64,000 bases of DNA from Janibacter endophyticus (GCF_016888335.1 NZ_JAFEJG010000004.1:62001-126000), one strand, 5' to 3'; counted from the stretch's first letter, positions 8,038 through 16,688 are shown. Notes: a model not told the origin generated them from the sequence alone. Made by a program: numbers and translations.

Positions 8038-8226
8038 TCAGCCGAACTCGACGTCGACGACGAGGCGCGAGGGCCTCTCGAGGGTGAAGACCCGGTAGGG
8101 CTGCTCTCCTGGCGACGCCGACGAAGAGCCCCGCCTCGCCCTCGAAGACGTTGTCCCAGTGGGCCGACCGGATGACGGGGCCGTCGACCTCGACCAGCCC
8201 GCGCCCGGGTCCGGTGTCGCCAACGA
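8038..8226 (-). pseudogene. Remnant of an AMIN-like domain protein, frameshifted
   Basis: On the minus strand one frame reads GRGLVEVDGPVIRSAHWDNV then FEGEAGLFVGVA; near 8107-8120 the similarity jumps frame to EQPYRVFTLERPSRLVVDVE and a stop at 8038. The latter matches the closing strand pattern of AMIN-like secreted proteins (PYRVFTL..PxRLVVDV). The 5' part and any signal peptide are missing. A frameshift plus 5' loss is the simplest reading; sequencing error at one base would restore the junction but not the N-terminus. Confidence 0.45.
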
Positions 8227-8305
8227 TCCTCCTCGTCGCCGCCCTCCTCGACCGAGCATGCTCCGCCCGCTACGCGGCGGGACGAAGGGATGGGAGAGTG
8301 GCCTC

Positions 8306-9535
8306 ATGCGCATCGTGACCGTCGAGGAAGCAGCCCGCGCCGCCCAGCAGAGCGGCCACATCGAGCCCCGGATCGTCATGAGCGGCAACTTCGCCGCCCC
8401 TGCCCAGCTCGTCGAGCCGATCCTCGCCCAGCTCCCCAGCGTCCGCCTCCACGCGCTCAACGCGCAGAAGGGGCTGCGGATGCACGACGGGGTGATCCCG
8501 GAGACCGCCTTCGTCGGCCCGGGCTTCCGCAACCATCCCCGCCTCTCCTACGTCCCGTGCCGCCTGTCGCAGGTGCCGACGCTCTTCACCCGGGGCCTGA
8601 GCCCGGACGTCGTCATCATCCACACGACGACCCCGCGCAACGGCAAGGTCTCCCTCGGCCTCGAGGTCAACATCCTCCCCGCCGCCATCGAGGCCTGCCG
8701 GGCCCGCGGCGGCGTCGTCATCGCCCAGCTCAACCCGCAGATGCCGTGGACCTTCGGCGACGCCGAGATCTCGGTCGACGACATCGACCTCGGTGTCGAG
8801 ATCGACGTCCCCCTGGCGACCCACGTCGCAGCCGAGCCCGGCGACGACGCGAAGCTCATCGGCTCGCGCGTCGCCGTCGCCGTCGTCGACGGGAGCACGC
8901 TCCAGGCCGGTATCGGCGAGGTCCCCGACGCGACGATCGCCGGCGTCAAGGAGCGCCGCAACCTGCGGATCCGGACCGAGATGTTCAGCGACGGCGTGCT
9001 GCGTCTCGAGGAGGCCGGGGCGCTCGACCGCGGCGTCCCGATCGTCACGTCCTTCATCTTCGGCAGTGCCGAGCTCTACGCGTGGGCCAACGACAACCCG
9101 CGCATCAAGATGACCCGCACCGAGACGGCCAACGCGCCGGCGGTCATCGCGCAGCAGCCCGGCATGACCTCGATCAACACCGCGCTGCAGGTCGACCTCT
9201 TCGACCAGGCCAACGCGTCGCGGATCAAGAACCGCATCTACTCCGGGTTCGGCGGCCAGACCGACTTCACCGTCGGCGCCCTGCACGCCGTGGGCGGCAA
9301 CTCCTTCATGGCACTGCGCTCCTGGCACCCGCGGGCGGACGTCTCGACGATCGTCCCGCTCATCGACGAGCCGGCCACCTCCTTCCAGCACAGCGCCGTC
9401 GTCACCGAGCAGGGGGTCGCGTGGATCTGGGGCCGCGACGAGCGGACCCAGGCACGCAACCTCATCGAGCAGGCCGCCCACCCGCGGGTCCGCGACGAGC
9501 TGTGGGAAGAGGCCCGCGCGATGGGCAAGGCCTGA
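8306..9535 (+). CDS. Acetyl-CoA hydrolase/transferase family protein
   Basis: 409-residue class I CoA-transferase of the acetyl-CoA hydrolase/4-hydroxybutyrate CoA-transferase type, moving CoA between short acyl groups. Motifs: GLEVNILPAAIEA, LQAGIGEVPDATIAGV (oxyanion GxG loop), RTEMFSDGVLRL with the probable catalytic Glu, and SGFGGQTDFTVGALHA in the C-terminal domain. ATG at 8306 is chosen over upstream in-frame codons because the family starts directly with MRIVTVEEAA and a GGGAGAG site precedes it. Position after prpE suggests a role in propionate/acetate exchange. Exact acceptor unknown. Confidence 0.88.
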   Translation: MRIVTVEEAARAAQQSGHIEPRIVMSGNFAAPAQLVEPILAQLPSVRLHALNAQKGLRMHDGVIPETAFVGPGFRNHPRLSYVPCRLSQVPTLFTRGLSPDVVIIHTTTPRNGKVSLGLEVNILPAAIEACRARGGVVIAQLNPQMPWTFGDAEISVDDIDLGVEIDVPLATHVAAEPGDDAKLIGSRVAVAVVDGSTLQAGIGEVPDATIAGVKERRNLRIRTEMFSDGVLRLEEAGALDRGVPIVTSFIFGSAELYAWANDNPRIKMTRTETANAPAVIAQQPGMTSINTALQVDLFDQANASRIKNRIYSGFGGQTDFTVGALHAVGGNSFMALRSWHPRADVSTIVPLIDEPATSFQHSAVVTEQGVAWIWGRDERTQARNLIEQAAHPRVRDELWEEARAMGKA

Positions 9536-9565
9536 CCCCCTTCGTCCCGTGATGAGATAAGCCTC

Positions 9566-10456
9566 GTGCCCTCATCCATCGCCGCCGAGCTCGTCGCGGT
9601 CATCGTCAGCGTCGACGAGGAGAGCCCACGGGTCCTCGCCTCGGGAGCGCCGGCGGCGCTGCCGCACGGCCCGCTGGAGCCGCAGCACCGGTCGTTGCAG
9701 GCCGGGCTGCGGGCGTGGACGCGGGAGCGCGAAGGGGTGGAGCTCGGCTTCGTCGAGCAGCTCTACACCTTCGCCGACGTCGGCCGGTCGGGCCGCAAGG
9801 GCCGGACCGTGGCGATCTCCTACCTCGGGCTGACCCGGGCGCAGGGCGAGAGCGGCTGGGTCGACGTGTACGACCTGCTGCCGTGGGAGGACGCGCGCGA
9901 CGGGGTCCCGGCGCTCGCCTCGCAGCTCGGTGAGACGCTCGTCGGCTGGGCCGGGCGGGACGGCGAGCGGCTCGAGCGCACGGAGCACGCCTTCGGTCTC
10001 GGGGACTGGGCCTGGCGGCCCGAGCTCGTCCTCCAACGCTATGAGCTGTTGTGGGAGGCGGGTCTGGTCGCCGAGCACGGAGCGGGGTCCACCCCTTCGT
10101 CCTCGACGGCACCGGCCACCGGGCCGGCGATGCTGCACGACCACCGACGGATCCTCGCGACCGGGCTGGCGCGGCTGCGCTCGACGATCCAGTACCGGCC
10201 GGTGATCTTCGAGCTCATGCCGCCGGACTTCACCCTCGGGCAGCTCCAGGCGACGGTCGAGGCGCTCGCCGGGCAGCGGGTGCACAAGCAGAACTTCCGG
10301 CGCACGGTCCAGGACCAGCTCGGGCTCGTCGAGCCGACGGGCGAGACCGATCGGAGCACCGGTGGCCGGCCGGCGGCGCTCTACCGCTTCCGCTCCGAGG
10401 TGCACGCCGAGCGGCGGCACGTGGGGACCAAGTTCCCCCGCCCCCGCACCCGCTGA
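9566..10456 (+). CDS. nrtR: NrtR-type Nudix-fold regulator of NAD synthesis
   Basis: NrtR proteins repress NAD synthesis genes and release DNA on binding ADP-ribose or related metabolites. The N-terminal half has the Nudix-like fold (AVIVSVDEESPRVL, QLYTFADVGR) but no REUxEExGU catalytic box, as usual for NrtR. The C-terminal winged helix is typical: RPVIFELMPPDFTLGQLQA followed by VHKQNFRR and a closing RPAALYRF. GTG at 9566. The nadABC operon follows on the same strand after 218 bp holding two palindromes and a 17-nt perfect palindrome close to nadA, so the regulator-target link is strong by context. Confidence 0.9.
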   Translation: MPSSIAAELVAVIVSVDEESPRVLASGAPAALPHGPLEPQHRSLQAGLRAWTREREGVELGFVEQLYTFADVGRSGRKGRTVAISYLGLTRAQGESGWVDVYDLLPWEDARDGVPALASQLGETLVGWAGRDGERLERTEHAFGLGDWAWRPELVLQRYELLWEAGLVAEHGAGSTPSSSTAPATGPAMLHDHRRILATGLARLRSTIQYRPVIFELMPPDFTLGQLQATVEALAGQRVHKQNFRRTVQDQLGLVEPTGETDRSTGGRPAALYRFRSEVHAERRHVGTKFPRPRTR

Positions 10457-10485
10457 CCCCCTTCGCCAGACACCCCCTTCGCCCA

Positions 10486-10529
10486 ACGTCCGCCACCGTG
10501 GGTGCGGAGGCCCCACGATGGCGGACGCA
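10486..10529. repeat. Family A palindrome, copy 5 (pair 3)
   Basis: ACGTCCGCCACCGTGGG arm and CCCACGATGGCGGACG arm (one substitution). Placed 30 bp after the nrtR stop; its partner starts exactly 62 bp later. Two CCCCTTCG octamers lie immediately upstream. Confidence 0.9.
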
Positions 10530-10547
10530 AGCCTCCCGCCCGCCCTA

Positions 10548-10591
10548 CCGTCCGACACCGTGGGTACTGGCGACCCACGGTGGCGGACGCA
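10548..10591. repeat. Family A palindrome, copy 6 (pair 3)
   Basis: CCGTCCGACACCGTGGG arm and CCCACGGTGGCGGACG arm. The pair lies between nrtR and the nadA promoter, where it could separate the two transcripts. Confidence 0.88.
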
Positions 10592-10629
10592 ATGTGGACG
10601 GATGTTGCACGCCCTCCCGACATCTGCTT

Positions 10630-10646
10630 ATGCTCAATTTGAGCAT
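10630..10646. promoter_or_regulatory. Palindromic operator upstream of nadA (likely NrtR box)
   Basis: ATGCTCAATTTGAGCAT is a perfect 17-nt palindrome in an AT-richer patch 28 bp upstream of the nadA start, followed by a half-site-like TGCTCAGAGTCAGCA. Assignment to NrtR is inferred from the adjacent nrtR gene. Confidence 0.8.
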
Positions 10647-10674
10647 CTGCTCAGAGTCAGCACAAGGAGCGAGC

Positions 10675-11691
10675 ATGACGACCATCAGCCTCCCCACCCC
10701 TCGCGTCGGCGGCGCCGCTGCCGCGATCGAGGCCACCCGCAAGATCTACGCGACCGTCCGCGACGTCATCCCCGAGGTGCAGTGGGCGACCTTCGCCGAG
10801 GACGTCGTCGCGATCAACGAGCTGAAGCGCGCCAAGAACGCCGTCGTCCTCGCGCACAACTACCAGACGCCCGAGATCTTCCACGGCGTCGCGGACATCG
10901 TCGGCGACTCCCTCCTGCTCGCCCAGCGCGCCCAGGACACCGACGCCGACGTCATCCTGCTCGCGGGCGTGCCCTTCATGGCCGAGACCGCCAAGCTGCT
11001 CAACCCGACCAAGACCGTGCTCGTCCCCGACCTCGAGGCCGGCTGCTCGCTCGCCGACGGGATCACCGCCGAGGACGTGCTCGCCCTGCGCGCCGAGCAC
11101 CCCGGCGTCCCGGTCGTCACCTACGTCAACTCCAGCGCGGCGGTGAAGGCCGTCAGCGACATCTGCTGCACCTCCGGCAACGTCGAGCGGATCGTGCGCC
11201 ACCTCGGGGTCGACAAGGTCATCCTCATCCCCGACGAGTACCTCGCCCGCAACGTCGCCGCCGCCACCGGCATCGAGGTCGTCACCCACCCGACCCGCTG
11301 CGAGGTGCACGAGCGCTTCGACACCGCGCAGGTCGACCAGCTGCGCGCCGAGAACCCCGGCCTGACCGTCATCGCCCACCCCGAGTGCTCCCCCGCCGTC
11401 GTCGAGGCCGCCGACATCGCCGGCTCGACCGCGCAGATGATCGACTACGTCACGACGCACCGCCCGCCGCAGGTTGCGCTCATCACCGAGTGCTCGATGG
11501 CCGACAACATCCGCGCTGCCAACCCCGACCTGCGCTACATCCAGCCGTGCAACATCTGCCCGCACATGCGGCGCTCCACCCTGGCCAAGATCCGCGCCGC
11601 GCTCGAGACGGGCGGTCCCGAGATCGTGCTCGACCCGAGCACCGCCGCGGACGCTCGCCACGCCATCGAGCGCATGCTGGAGCTGTCGTGA
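10675..11691 (+). CDS. nadA: Quinolinate synthase A
   Basis: [4Fe-4S] enzyme that condenses iminoaspartate with dihydroxyacetone phosphate to quinolinate, second step of NAD synthesis from aspartate. 338 residues. Visible: LAHNYQTPEIF (substrate loop), SLLLAQRAQDTDADVILLAG, the cluster ligands in EAGCSLADG, the SDICCTSGN segment, HPECSP and the CNICPHMRRSTL end motif. ATG at 10675 has an AAGGAG site; the longer upstream frame runs through the palindromes and is rejected. The stop overlaps the nadB GTG. Confidence 0.96.
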   Translation: MTTISLPTPRVGGAAAAIEATRKIYATVRDVIPEVQWATFAEDVVAINELKRAKNAVVLAHNYQTPEIFHGVADIVGDSLLLAQRAQDTDADVILLAGVPFMAETAKLLNPTKTVLVPDLEAGCSLADGITAEDVLALRAEHPGVPVVTYVNSSAAVKAVSDICCTSGNVERIVRHLGVDKVILIPDEYLARNVAAATGIEVVTHPTRCEVHERFDTAQVDQLRAENPGLTVIAHPECSPAVVEAADIAGSTAQMIDYVTTHRPPQVALITECSMADNIRAANPDLRYIQPCNICPHMRRSTLAKIRAALETGGPEIVLDPSTAADARHAIERMLELS

Positions 11692-13175
11692 GCACCCGCA
11701 CGGTCGAGCTGGGGCAGCCGGTCGTCCTCGGCTCCGGCCTCGCCGGGCTGACCGTCGCCCGCCACCTCGGCGAGCCGTGCGTCGTCGTCGCTCCCGCGGC
11801 GCTCGGCGAGGGCACAGCGAGCTCGTGGGCCCAGGGCGGCATCGCTGCCGCCGTCAGCCCCGGCGACACCCCGGCCGAGCACGCGACCGACACCACCCGT
11901 GCCGGCTCGGGCGCGGGCGACCCGCGCGTCATCTCCCGGATGACCTCCGCCGCCCCGGCGCTCGTCGCCGAGCTCGTCGCGGCGGGAGTCCCCTTCGACC
12001 GCGACGCCACGGGGGCGCTGTCCCTCGGGCGCGAGGGCGGCCACGGCCGCCACCGCGTCTGCCACGTGGGCGGCGACCGCACGGGGGCAGCGATCATCAG
12101 CACCATCGCGCCGCAGGTCGGTTCGGACTCCGGGGTCACCGTGGTCCGCGGCCGCGGGGTCGAGGTGCTGCGCGACGACGAAGGGGTGAGCGGTCTCCTC
12201 GTCGCCACCGCGGCCGGCCGCCTCCGGCTCCTCACCGACCGGGTGGTCCTCGCCACCGGCGGCGCCGCCGCCCTCTACCGCGACACGACGAACCCGCTCG
12301 CCTCCTGGGGCAGCGGGATGATGCTCGCTGCCCGTGCCGGCGCACGCCTCGCCGACCTCGAGATGGTCCAGTTCCACCCGACGAGCCTGGCCCTCCCCGG
12401 CGCAGAGGGGGCGCCGCTCACGCTGCTCACCGAGGCGCTCCGCGGCGCCGGCGCCCACCTGCTCTCGGACGGCCGCCGCTTCGTCGACGAGGTCGCCCCT
12501 CGCGACGTCGTCGCGGCGGCGGTGCACGGGGAGCGGATGCTGGGCCGGCACGTCGTGCTCGACTGCCGGCCGGTGCCCGACCTGCTCGAGCACTTCGAGG
12601 GCCTGGCCGAGCGCACGGCGGCGCTGGGGATCGACCCCCGGCTCGAGCCGCTGCCGACCCGGCCCGCCGCGCACTCCGTCATGGGCGGCGTGCTCACCGA
12701 CGCCCGCGGCCGCACCGACGTGCCTGGCCTGTGGGCCGCGGGCGAGGTCGCCTGCACCGGCCTGCACGGGGCCAACCGTCTCGCGTCGAACTCCCTCCTC
12801 GAGGCCGGCGTCACCGGCGCCGCCGTCGCGGCCGACCTCGGGTCGTGGACCCCAGCGTCCGCGTCCCGCTGGACCGAGGGCCGGGTCGACCCGGTCCCGG
12901 CCGAGCGCACCACGCGCCTCACCCCCACCCACGACGAAGGGGGCGCGCCCACCCCTTCGCCCGCTGTCGCCTCCCCGGTCGTCCGGGCGGCGATGTCCGA
13001 CCTCGTCGGGGTCGTCCGCGACGCGGACGGCCTCACGGCCGCGATCGCGAGGCTCGCGCAGACCCCCGGCGAGGACGCCGTGCTGGCCGGCCTCGTGGCT
13101 CGCGCGGCGCTCACCCGCCGCGACAGCCTGGGCGCCCACCGGCGCTCCGACGCGAGCATCCCGGCGGTGGCCTGA
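11688..13175 (+). CDS. nadB: L-aspartate oxidase
   Basis: FAD enzyme that oxidises aspartate to iminoaspartate, handed to NadA. 495 residues. The FAD-binding dinucleotide fold begins LGSGLAGLTVARHL; then SWAQGGIAAAVSPGDTPAEH, substrate-binding residues around GREGGHGRHRVCHVGGDRTG, and GLHGANRLASNSLLE near the C-terminal helical domain, all typical of NadB/succinate-dehydrogenase flavoproteins. GTG at 11688 overlaps the nadA stop by four bases. An Ala/Pro/Thr linker (HDEGGAPTPSPA) carries two CGAAGGGG-type octamers in inverted orientation (12935 and 12952). Confidence 0.95.
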   Translation: MSTRTVELGQPVVLGSGLAGLTVARHLGEPCVVVAPAALGEGTASSWAQGGIAAAVSPGDTPAEHATDTTRAGSGAGDPRVISRMTSAAPALVAELVAAGVPFDRDATGALSLGREGGHGRHRVCHVGGDRTGAAIISTIAPQVGSDSGVTVVRGRGVEVLRDDEGVSGLLVATAAGRLRLLTDRVVLATGGAAALYRDTTNPLASWGSGMMLAARAGARLADLEMVQFHPTSLALPGAEGAPLTLLTEALRGAGAHLLSDGRRFVDEVAPRDVVAAAVHGERMLGRHVVLDCRPVPDLLEHFEGLAERTAALGIDPRLEPLPTRPAAHSVMGGVLTDARGRTDVPGLWAAGEVACTGLHGANRLASNSLLEAGVTGAAVAADLGSWTPASASRWTEGRVDPVPAERTTRLTPTHDEGGAPTPSPAVASPVVRAAMSDLVGVVRDADGLTAAIARLAQTPGEDAVLAGLVARAALTRRDSLGAHRRSDASIPAVA

Positions 13176-14083
13176 TGTCGACGACGCCCCGTGACGTCTC
13201 CGCCCTCGTCTACGCGGCGCTCGAGGAGGACCTCGGCTCCGTCGGGGACCTCACCTCGGCAGCGACGATCGACGCCGGGGCGCAGGGCAGCGCCCTGCTC
13301 GTCGCCCGCGCCGACGGTGTGGTCTCGGGGAGGGACTTCGTCCGTGAGACCTACGCCCAGGTCGACCAACGGGTGCGGGTGCAGCTCGTCACGAGGGACG
13401 GCGACCGGGTCCGGGCCGGCGAGATCATCGCGCGCCTCGAGGGCCCGTCGAGAGCGCTGCTCACCGGCGAGCGGGTTGCCCTCAACTTCGTCGGGCTGCT
13501 CAGCGGGGTCGCGACCGCGACCGCGCGTCTCGTCGACCTCGTCGAGGGCACCGGCGCCGTCGTCGTCGACACCCGCAAGACGATCCCTGGCCTGCGAGCC
13601 GCCCAGAAGCGGGCCGTGCGTCACGGCGGCGGCGCCAACCACCGCTTCGGCCTGCACGACGCCGTCATGGTCAAGGACAACCACATCGGCCTCGCCGGCG
13701 GCCTGCGGTCGGCGATGGAGCGGCTCGCCGAGCGCCCGGGTCCGGTCGGGCACATGACCCGCGTGGAGATCGAGGTCGACACCCTCGACCAGCTCACCGA
13801 GCTGCTCGAGCTCGAGACGGAGCGCAGGGAGGCGGGGCTCGCTGCTGTGACCGACGTCGTCCTGCTCGACAACATGAGCCCCGACGAGGTCCGGCTCGCG
13901 TGCGCCGCGGTGCGTGACAGCGGGCACGGCCTCGTCATCGAGGTCTCCGGCGGGGTCACCGAGGCGAGCGTGCGCGGTCTCGCCGAGGCCGGCGCGCAGG
14001 TGATCTCGGCGGGCGCGCTGACGCACAGCGCCCCGTGGCTCGACGTCGCGCTCGACCTCGAGGACTCAGCGACGCCGGCGTGA
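13175..14083 (+). CDS. nadC: Nicotinate-nucleotide pyrophosphorylase (quinolinate phosphoribosyltransferase)
   Basis: Converts quinolinate and PRPP to nicotinate mononucleotide and CO2. 302 residues. Visible family motifs: EDLGSVGDLTS at the start, GERVALNFVGLLSGVAT, VVDTRKTIPGLRAAQKRAVR, HGGGANHRFGLHDAVMVKDNH, and DVVLLDNMSPDEV with IEVSGGV near the barrel end. The ATG overlaps the nadB stop (TGATG), so nadABC is a tightly coupled operon. The last 18 bp overlap the 3' end of the convergent HerA-like gene. Confidence 0.96.
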   Translation: MSTTPRDVSALVYAALEEDLGSVGDLTSAATIDAGAQGSALLVARADGVVSGRDFVRETYAQVDQRVRVQLVTRDGDRVRAGEIIARLEGPSRALLTGERVALNFVGLLSGVATATARLVDLVEGTGAVVVDTRKTIPGLRAAQKRAVRHGGGANHRFGLHDAVMVKDNHIGLAGGLRSAMERLAERPGPVGHMTRVEIEVDTLDQLTELLELETERREAGLAAVTDVVLLDNMSPDEVRLACAAVRDSGHGLVIEVSGGVTEASVRGLAEAGAQVISAGALTHSAPWLDVALDLEDSATPA

Positions 14084-15622
14084 GGTCCCGAAGATCGAGC
14101 GGGTGATCTCCCGGCCGATGACGGTGCCGGCGGAGCGCAGTGCCGACTTGAAGGCCGAGCTCTGGACGACCTGCTCGACGATGCCGGGCTCCTCCTTCGG
14201 GGCCTTGGGCGAAGGGGTGGGTGCTGGGGCGTCCTTCGGCGCCGGGGCCGGCTCCTCGGCCGGGGTGGGGGCCTGCTCGAGGCGCGCCTTGAGCAGCTCG
14301 TAGGCGGACTCGCGGTCGATCTGCGGGCCGTACCTGGCTGCGAGCGCCGACGCGGCGATCGTCTGGTCGACGACCGTCTCCGCGCTGGGCGCCATGAGCG
14401 ACTCCGGCGCTCGCATCTTGGTCCACGCGACCGGCGTGGGAGCGCCACGCTCGGAGAGGACCGTGACGACAGCCTCGCCGGTGCCGAGCTCGGTGAGCAG
14501 CTTGGCGAGGTCGTAGTCGGTGTGCGGGTAGGTCGAGACTGCGGCCTTGAGCGCCTTGGAGTCCTCGGGGGTGAAGGCACGCAGCGCGTGCTGCACCCGG
14601 TTGCCAAGCTGGGCGAGGACGTCGCGGGGGACGTCGCGGGGGCTCTGCGTCACGAAGAAGACCCCGACGCCCTTGGAGCGGATGAGCCGGACGGTCTGCT
14701 CGATGGCGTCCTGGAAGGGTTTGGACGCCTCGTCGAAGAGCAGGTGCGCCTCGTCGAAGAAGAAGACGAGCTTGGGCTTGTCGAGGTCGCCCACCTCGGG
14801 GAGGTCGTGGAAGAGGTCGGCGAGCATCCACATGAGGAAGGTCGAGAAGAGCTGCGGCCGGTCCTGCACGGCGGGCAGCTCGAGGCAGGTGACGAGGCCG
14901 CGGCCGTCGGGCGCGAGCCGCATGAGGTCGGCGGTGTCGAGCTCGGGCTCGCCGAAGAAGACGTCGGCGCCCTGGTCCTCGAAGGTGATGAGCTGACGCA
15001 GGATGACGCCCGCCGTCGCCTTGGAGAGCCCGCCGAGCGCCTTGAGCTCGGCCTTGCCCTCGTCGGAGGTGAGGTGGGTGATGACGGCGCGCAGGTCTTT
15101 GAGGTCGAGCAGCGCCAGGCCGTTCTTGTCGGCGTAGTGGAAGACGAGGCCGAGGCTGGACTCCTGCGTGGCGTTGAGCCCGAGGACCTTGCTCAGCAGG
15201 GTCGGCCCGAAGGAGGTGATCGTCGCCCGGACGGGGATCCCCTTGCCCATGCCACCCAGCGAGAGGAACTCGGTCGGGAACCCCTTGGCCTGCCAGTCCT
15301 GGCCGATCCCGAAGGCCCGCTCGGTGAGCTTCTCGGTCGGCTCGCCCGGGGTGGCCATGCCGGAGAGGTCCCCCTTGATGTCGGCGAGGAAGACCGGCAC
15401 GCCCTGGCTGGAGAGCTGCTCGGCCATGAGCTGCAGGGTCTTTGTCTTGCCGGTGCCGGTCGCGCCGGCGACGAGGCCGTGCTTGTTGAGCGAGGCGAGC
15501 GGGATGCGCACCTGAGTGGCCGCGTCGGGGGTGCCGTCGACGACGGCGGCACCGAGGTCGAGCGCGGGGCCCTCGAAGGCGTAGCCGGCACGGATCTGGT
15601 CGAGGAGGGGCGAGGTCGTCAC
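14066..15622 (-). CDS. HerA-like ATPase, DUF853 family
   Basis: 518-residue P-loop ATPase related to HerA/FtsK-type DNA pumps. Visible: a start LDQIRAGYAFEGPALDLGAA, Walker A GATGTGKTKTLQLMAEQLSS near residue 55, FLADIKGDLSGM, Walker B KLVFFFDEAHLLFDEA and FVTQSPRDVPRDVLAQLGNR (sensor region). The C-terminal third is a Pro/Ala/Lys-rich linker (PAPAPKDAPAPTPSPKAP) followed by a short conserved end (RSAGTVIGREITRSIFG). The biological role of this subfamily (YjgR type) is not established; DNA translocation is inferred from the fold. It overlaps nadC tail to tail by 18 bp. Confidence 0.88.
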   Translation of the reverse strand: MTTSPLLDQIRAGYAFEGPALDLGAAVVDGTPDAATQVRIPLASLNKHGLVAGATGTGKTKTLQLMAEQLSSQGVPVFLADIKGDLSGMATPGEPTEKLTERAFGIGQDWQAKGFPTEFLSLGGMGKGIPVRATITSFGPTLLSKVLGLNATQESSLGLVFHYADKNGLALLDLKDLRAVITHLTSDEGKAELKALGGLSKATAGVILRQLITFEDQGADVFFGEPELDTADLMRLAPDGRGLVTCLELPAVQDRPQLFSTFLMWMLADLFHDLPEVGDLDKPKLVFFFDEAHLLFDEASKPFQDAIEQTVRLIRSKGVGVFFVTQSPRDVPRDVLAQLGNRVQHALRAFTPEDSKALKAAVSTYPHTDYDLAKLLTELGTGEAVVTVLSERGAPTPVAWTKMRAPESLMAPSAETVVDQTIAASALAARYGPQIDRESAYELLKARLEQAPTPAEEPAPAPKDAPAPTPSPKAPKEEPGIVEQVVQSSAFKSALRSAGTVIGREITRSIFGTSRRRR

Positions 15623-15741
15623 GGGACCGAGGGTACCGAGGAGTCCACGCGTCGGGACGGAGTCCGAAGGGGTGGTGACGAGTCGGTCACGGAGGGGGCC
15701 CGGCCCTGGGGGTCGGCGGGGCGCGGCCCTATCGTGGCGGC

Positions 15742-16041
15742 GTGATCTTCAAGGCCGTCGGCGACTCGCGCCCGTACCCTGACCACGGGTACGCGTCTGC
15801 CCGCGACTGGGCGCAGATCCCGCCGCGGATGATCCGGCTCGACCTGCTGACGACGACACGCAGCTCGTTGGACCTGCACAACCTGCTCGCCGAGGACTCC
15901 ACCTTCTACGGCGACCTCTTCCCGCACGTCGTCTCGTGGCGGGGCAAGCTCTTCCTCGAGGACGGGCTCCACCGTGCCGTCCGGGCCGCGCTCCAGCAGC
16001 GGCCGACGATCCATGCCCGGGTCCTGGAGCTCAAGGACTGA
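15742..16041 (+). CDS. Conserved 99-residue actinobacterial protein
   Basis: Function unknown. Soluble, mixed alpha/beta, with the conserved stretches AVGDSRPYPDHGYASARDWA, LLAEDSTFYGDLFPHVV and LFLEDGLHRAVRAALQQR. The last part (EDGLHRAVRA) recalls the ParB/Srx-like pattern with an acidic and His residue, but that is only a resemblance. GTG at 15742. It is followed one base later by a LytR_C-domain membrane protein, a pair that recurs in actinobacteria as far as I recall; shared function is plausible but undefined. Confidence 0.8.
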   Translation: MIFKAVGDSRPYPDHGYASARDWAQIPPRMIRLDLLTTTRSSLDLHNLLAEDSTFYGDLFPHVVSWRGKLFLEDGLHRAVRAALQQRPTIHARVLELKD

Positions 16042-16042
16042 C

Positions 16043-16543
16043 GTGGCACGAGAGGACACCGAGGCCTTCGACATCGAGCACGACCGCGGGGCTCGGCGGC
16101 GCCGCACGATCGTCACCTTCCTCGTCGTCGCCCTGCTGCTCTTCTTCGCCTTCTGGTACGCGATGAGCTACATCCGCGCGGACGACGCCCGGCGCGTGAC
16201 GCCGAAGGCGACGCCCTCCTCCTGCGCCGTCGCGCCGGCGGACATCACGGTCAACGTCTACAACGGCACGACCCGCGAGGGGCTCGCGGCAAAGGTGACC
16301 GGCGCCCTGCGCAAGCGCGGCTTCGTCATCGGCAAGGTGGGCAACGAGCCGGAGGGGGGCAAGGTCGCGGGAGCCGGTCAGCTCCGGTACGGCGCGCAGG
16401 CCACCGAGCAGGTCAGGATCGTCGCCCGCCACGTCGGGCAGATGGAGCAGCTCCCCGACCAGCGCGAGGACCCGGTCGTCGACGTCGTCCTCGGCAAGGA
16501 CTTCGCCCAGCTCGTCCCGCTGGCCACGGCCCGCGGCTGCTGA
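16043..16543 (+). CDS. LytR_C domain membrane protein
   Basis: 166 residues: a cytoplasmic acidic N-terminus, one membrane helix (TIVTFLVVALLLFFAFWYAM, about residues 24-45) and an external LytR_C domain (ITVNVYNGTTREGLAAKVT, RKRGFVIGKVGN, then VVDVVLGKDFAQL). LytR_C domains accompany LCP cell-wall ligases; here the catalytic LCP part is absent, so an accessory envelope role is inferred. GTG at 16043 directly follows the stop of the 99-residue gene. A strong bidirectional terminator follows. Confidence 0.85.
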   Translation: MAREDTEAFDIEHDRGARRRRTIVTFLVVALLLFFAFWYAMSYIRADDARRVTPKATPSSCAVAPADITVNVYNGTTREGLAAKVTGALRKRGFVIGKVGNEPEGGKVAGAGQLRYGAQATEQVRIVARHVGQMEQLPDQREDPVVDVVLGKDFAQLVPLATARGC

Positions 16544-16560
16544 GCCCATCGCCCACGCAA

Positions 16561-16591
16561 GAGCCCCCGTGAGCGCTGCTCACGGGGGCTC
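16561..16591. terminator. Perfect stem-loop terminator
   Basis: GAGCCCCCGTGAGC and GCTCACGGGGGCTC, 14-bp perfect arms with a 3-nt loop. It separates the LytR_C gene from the convergent tRNA-Ser(CGA) and can serve both. Confidence 0.9.
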
Positions 16592-16601
16592 GTCGTGCTG
16601 G

Positions 16602-16688
16602 CGGTGGCGGTGGGATTTGAACCCACGGTGGGCGTAAACCCACACGCGCTTTCGAGGCGCGCTCCTTAGGCCGCTCGGACACGCCACC
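16602..16688 (-). tRNA. tRNA-Ser (anticodon CGA)
   Basis: Acceptor GGTGGCG/CGCCACC, discriminator G, anticodon loop CTCGAAA, long variable arm (GTGGGTTTACGCCCAC), T-arm GGGTTCAAATCCC. CCA not encoded. Decodes UCG. Confidence 0.97.
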
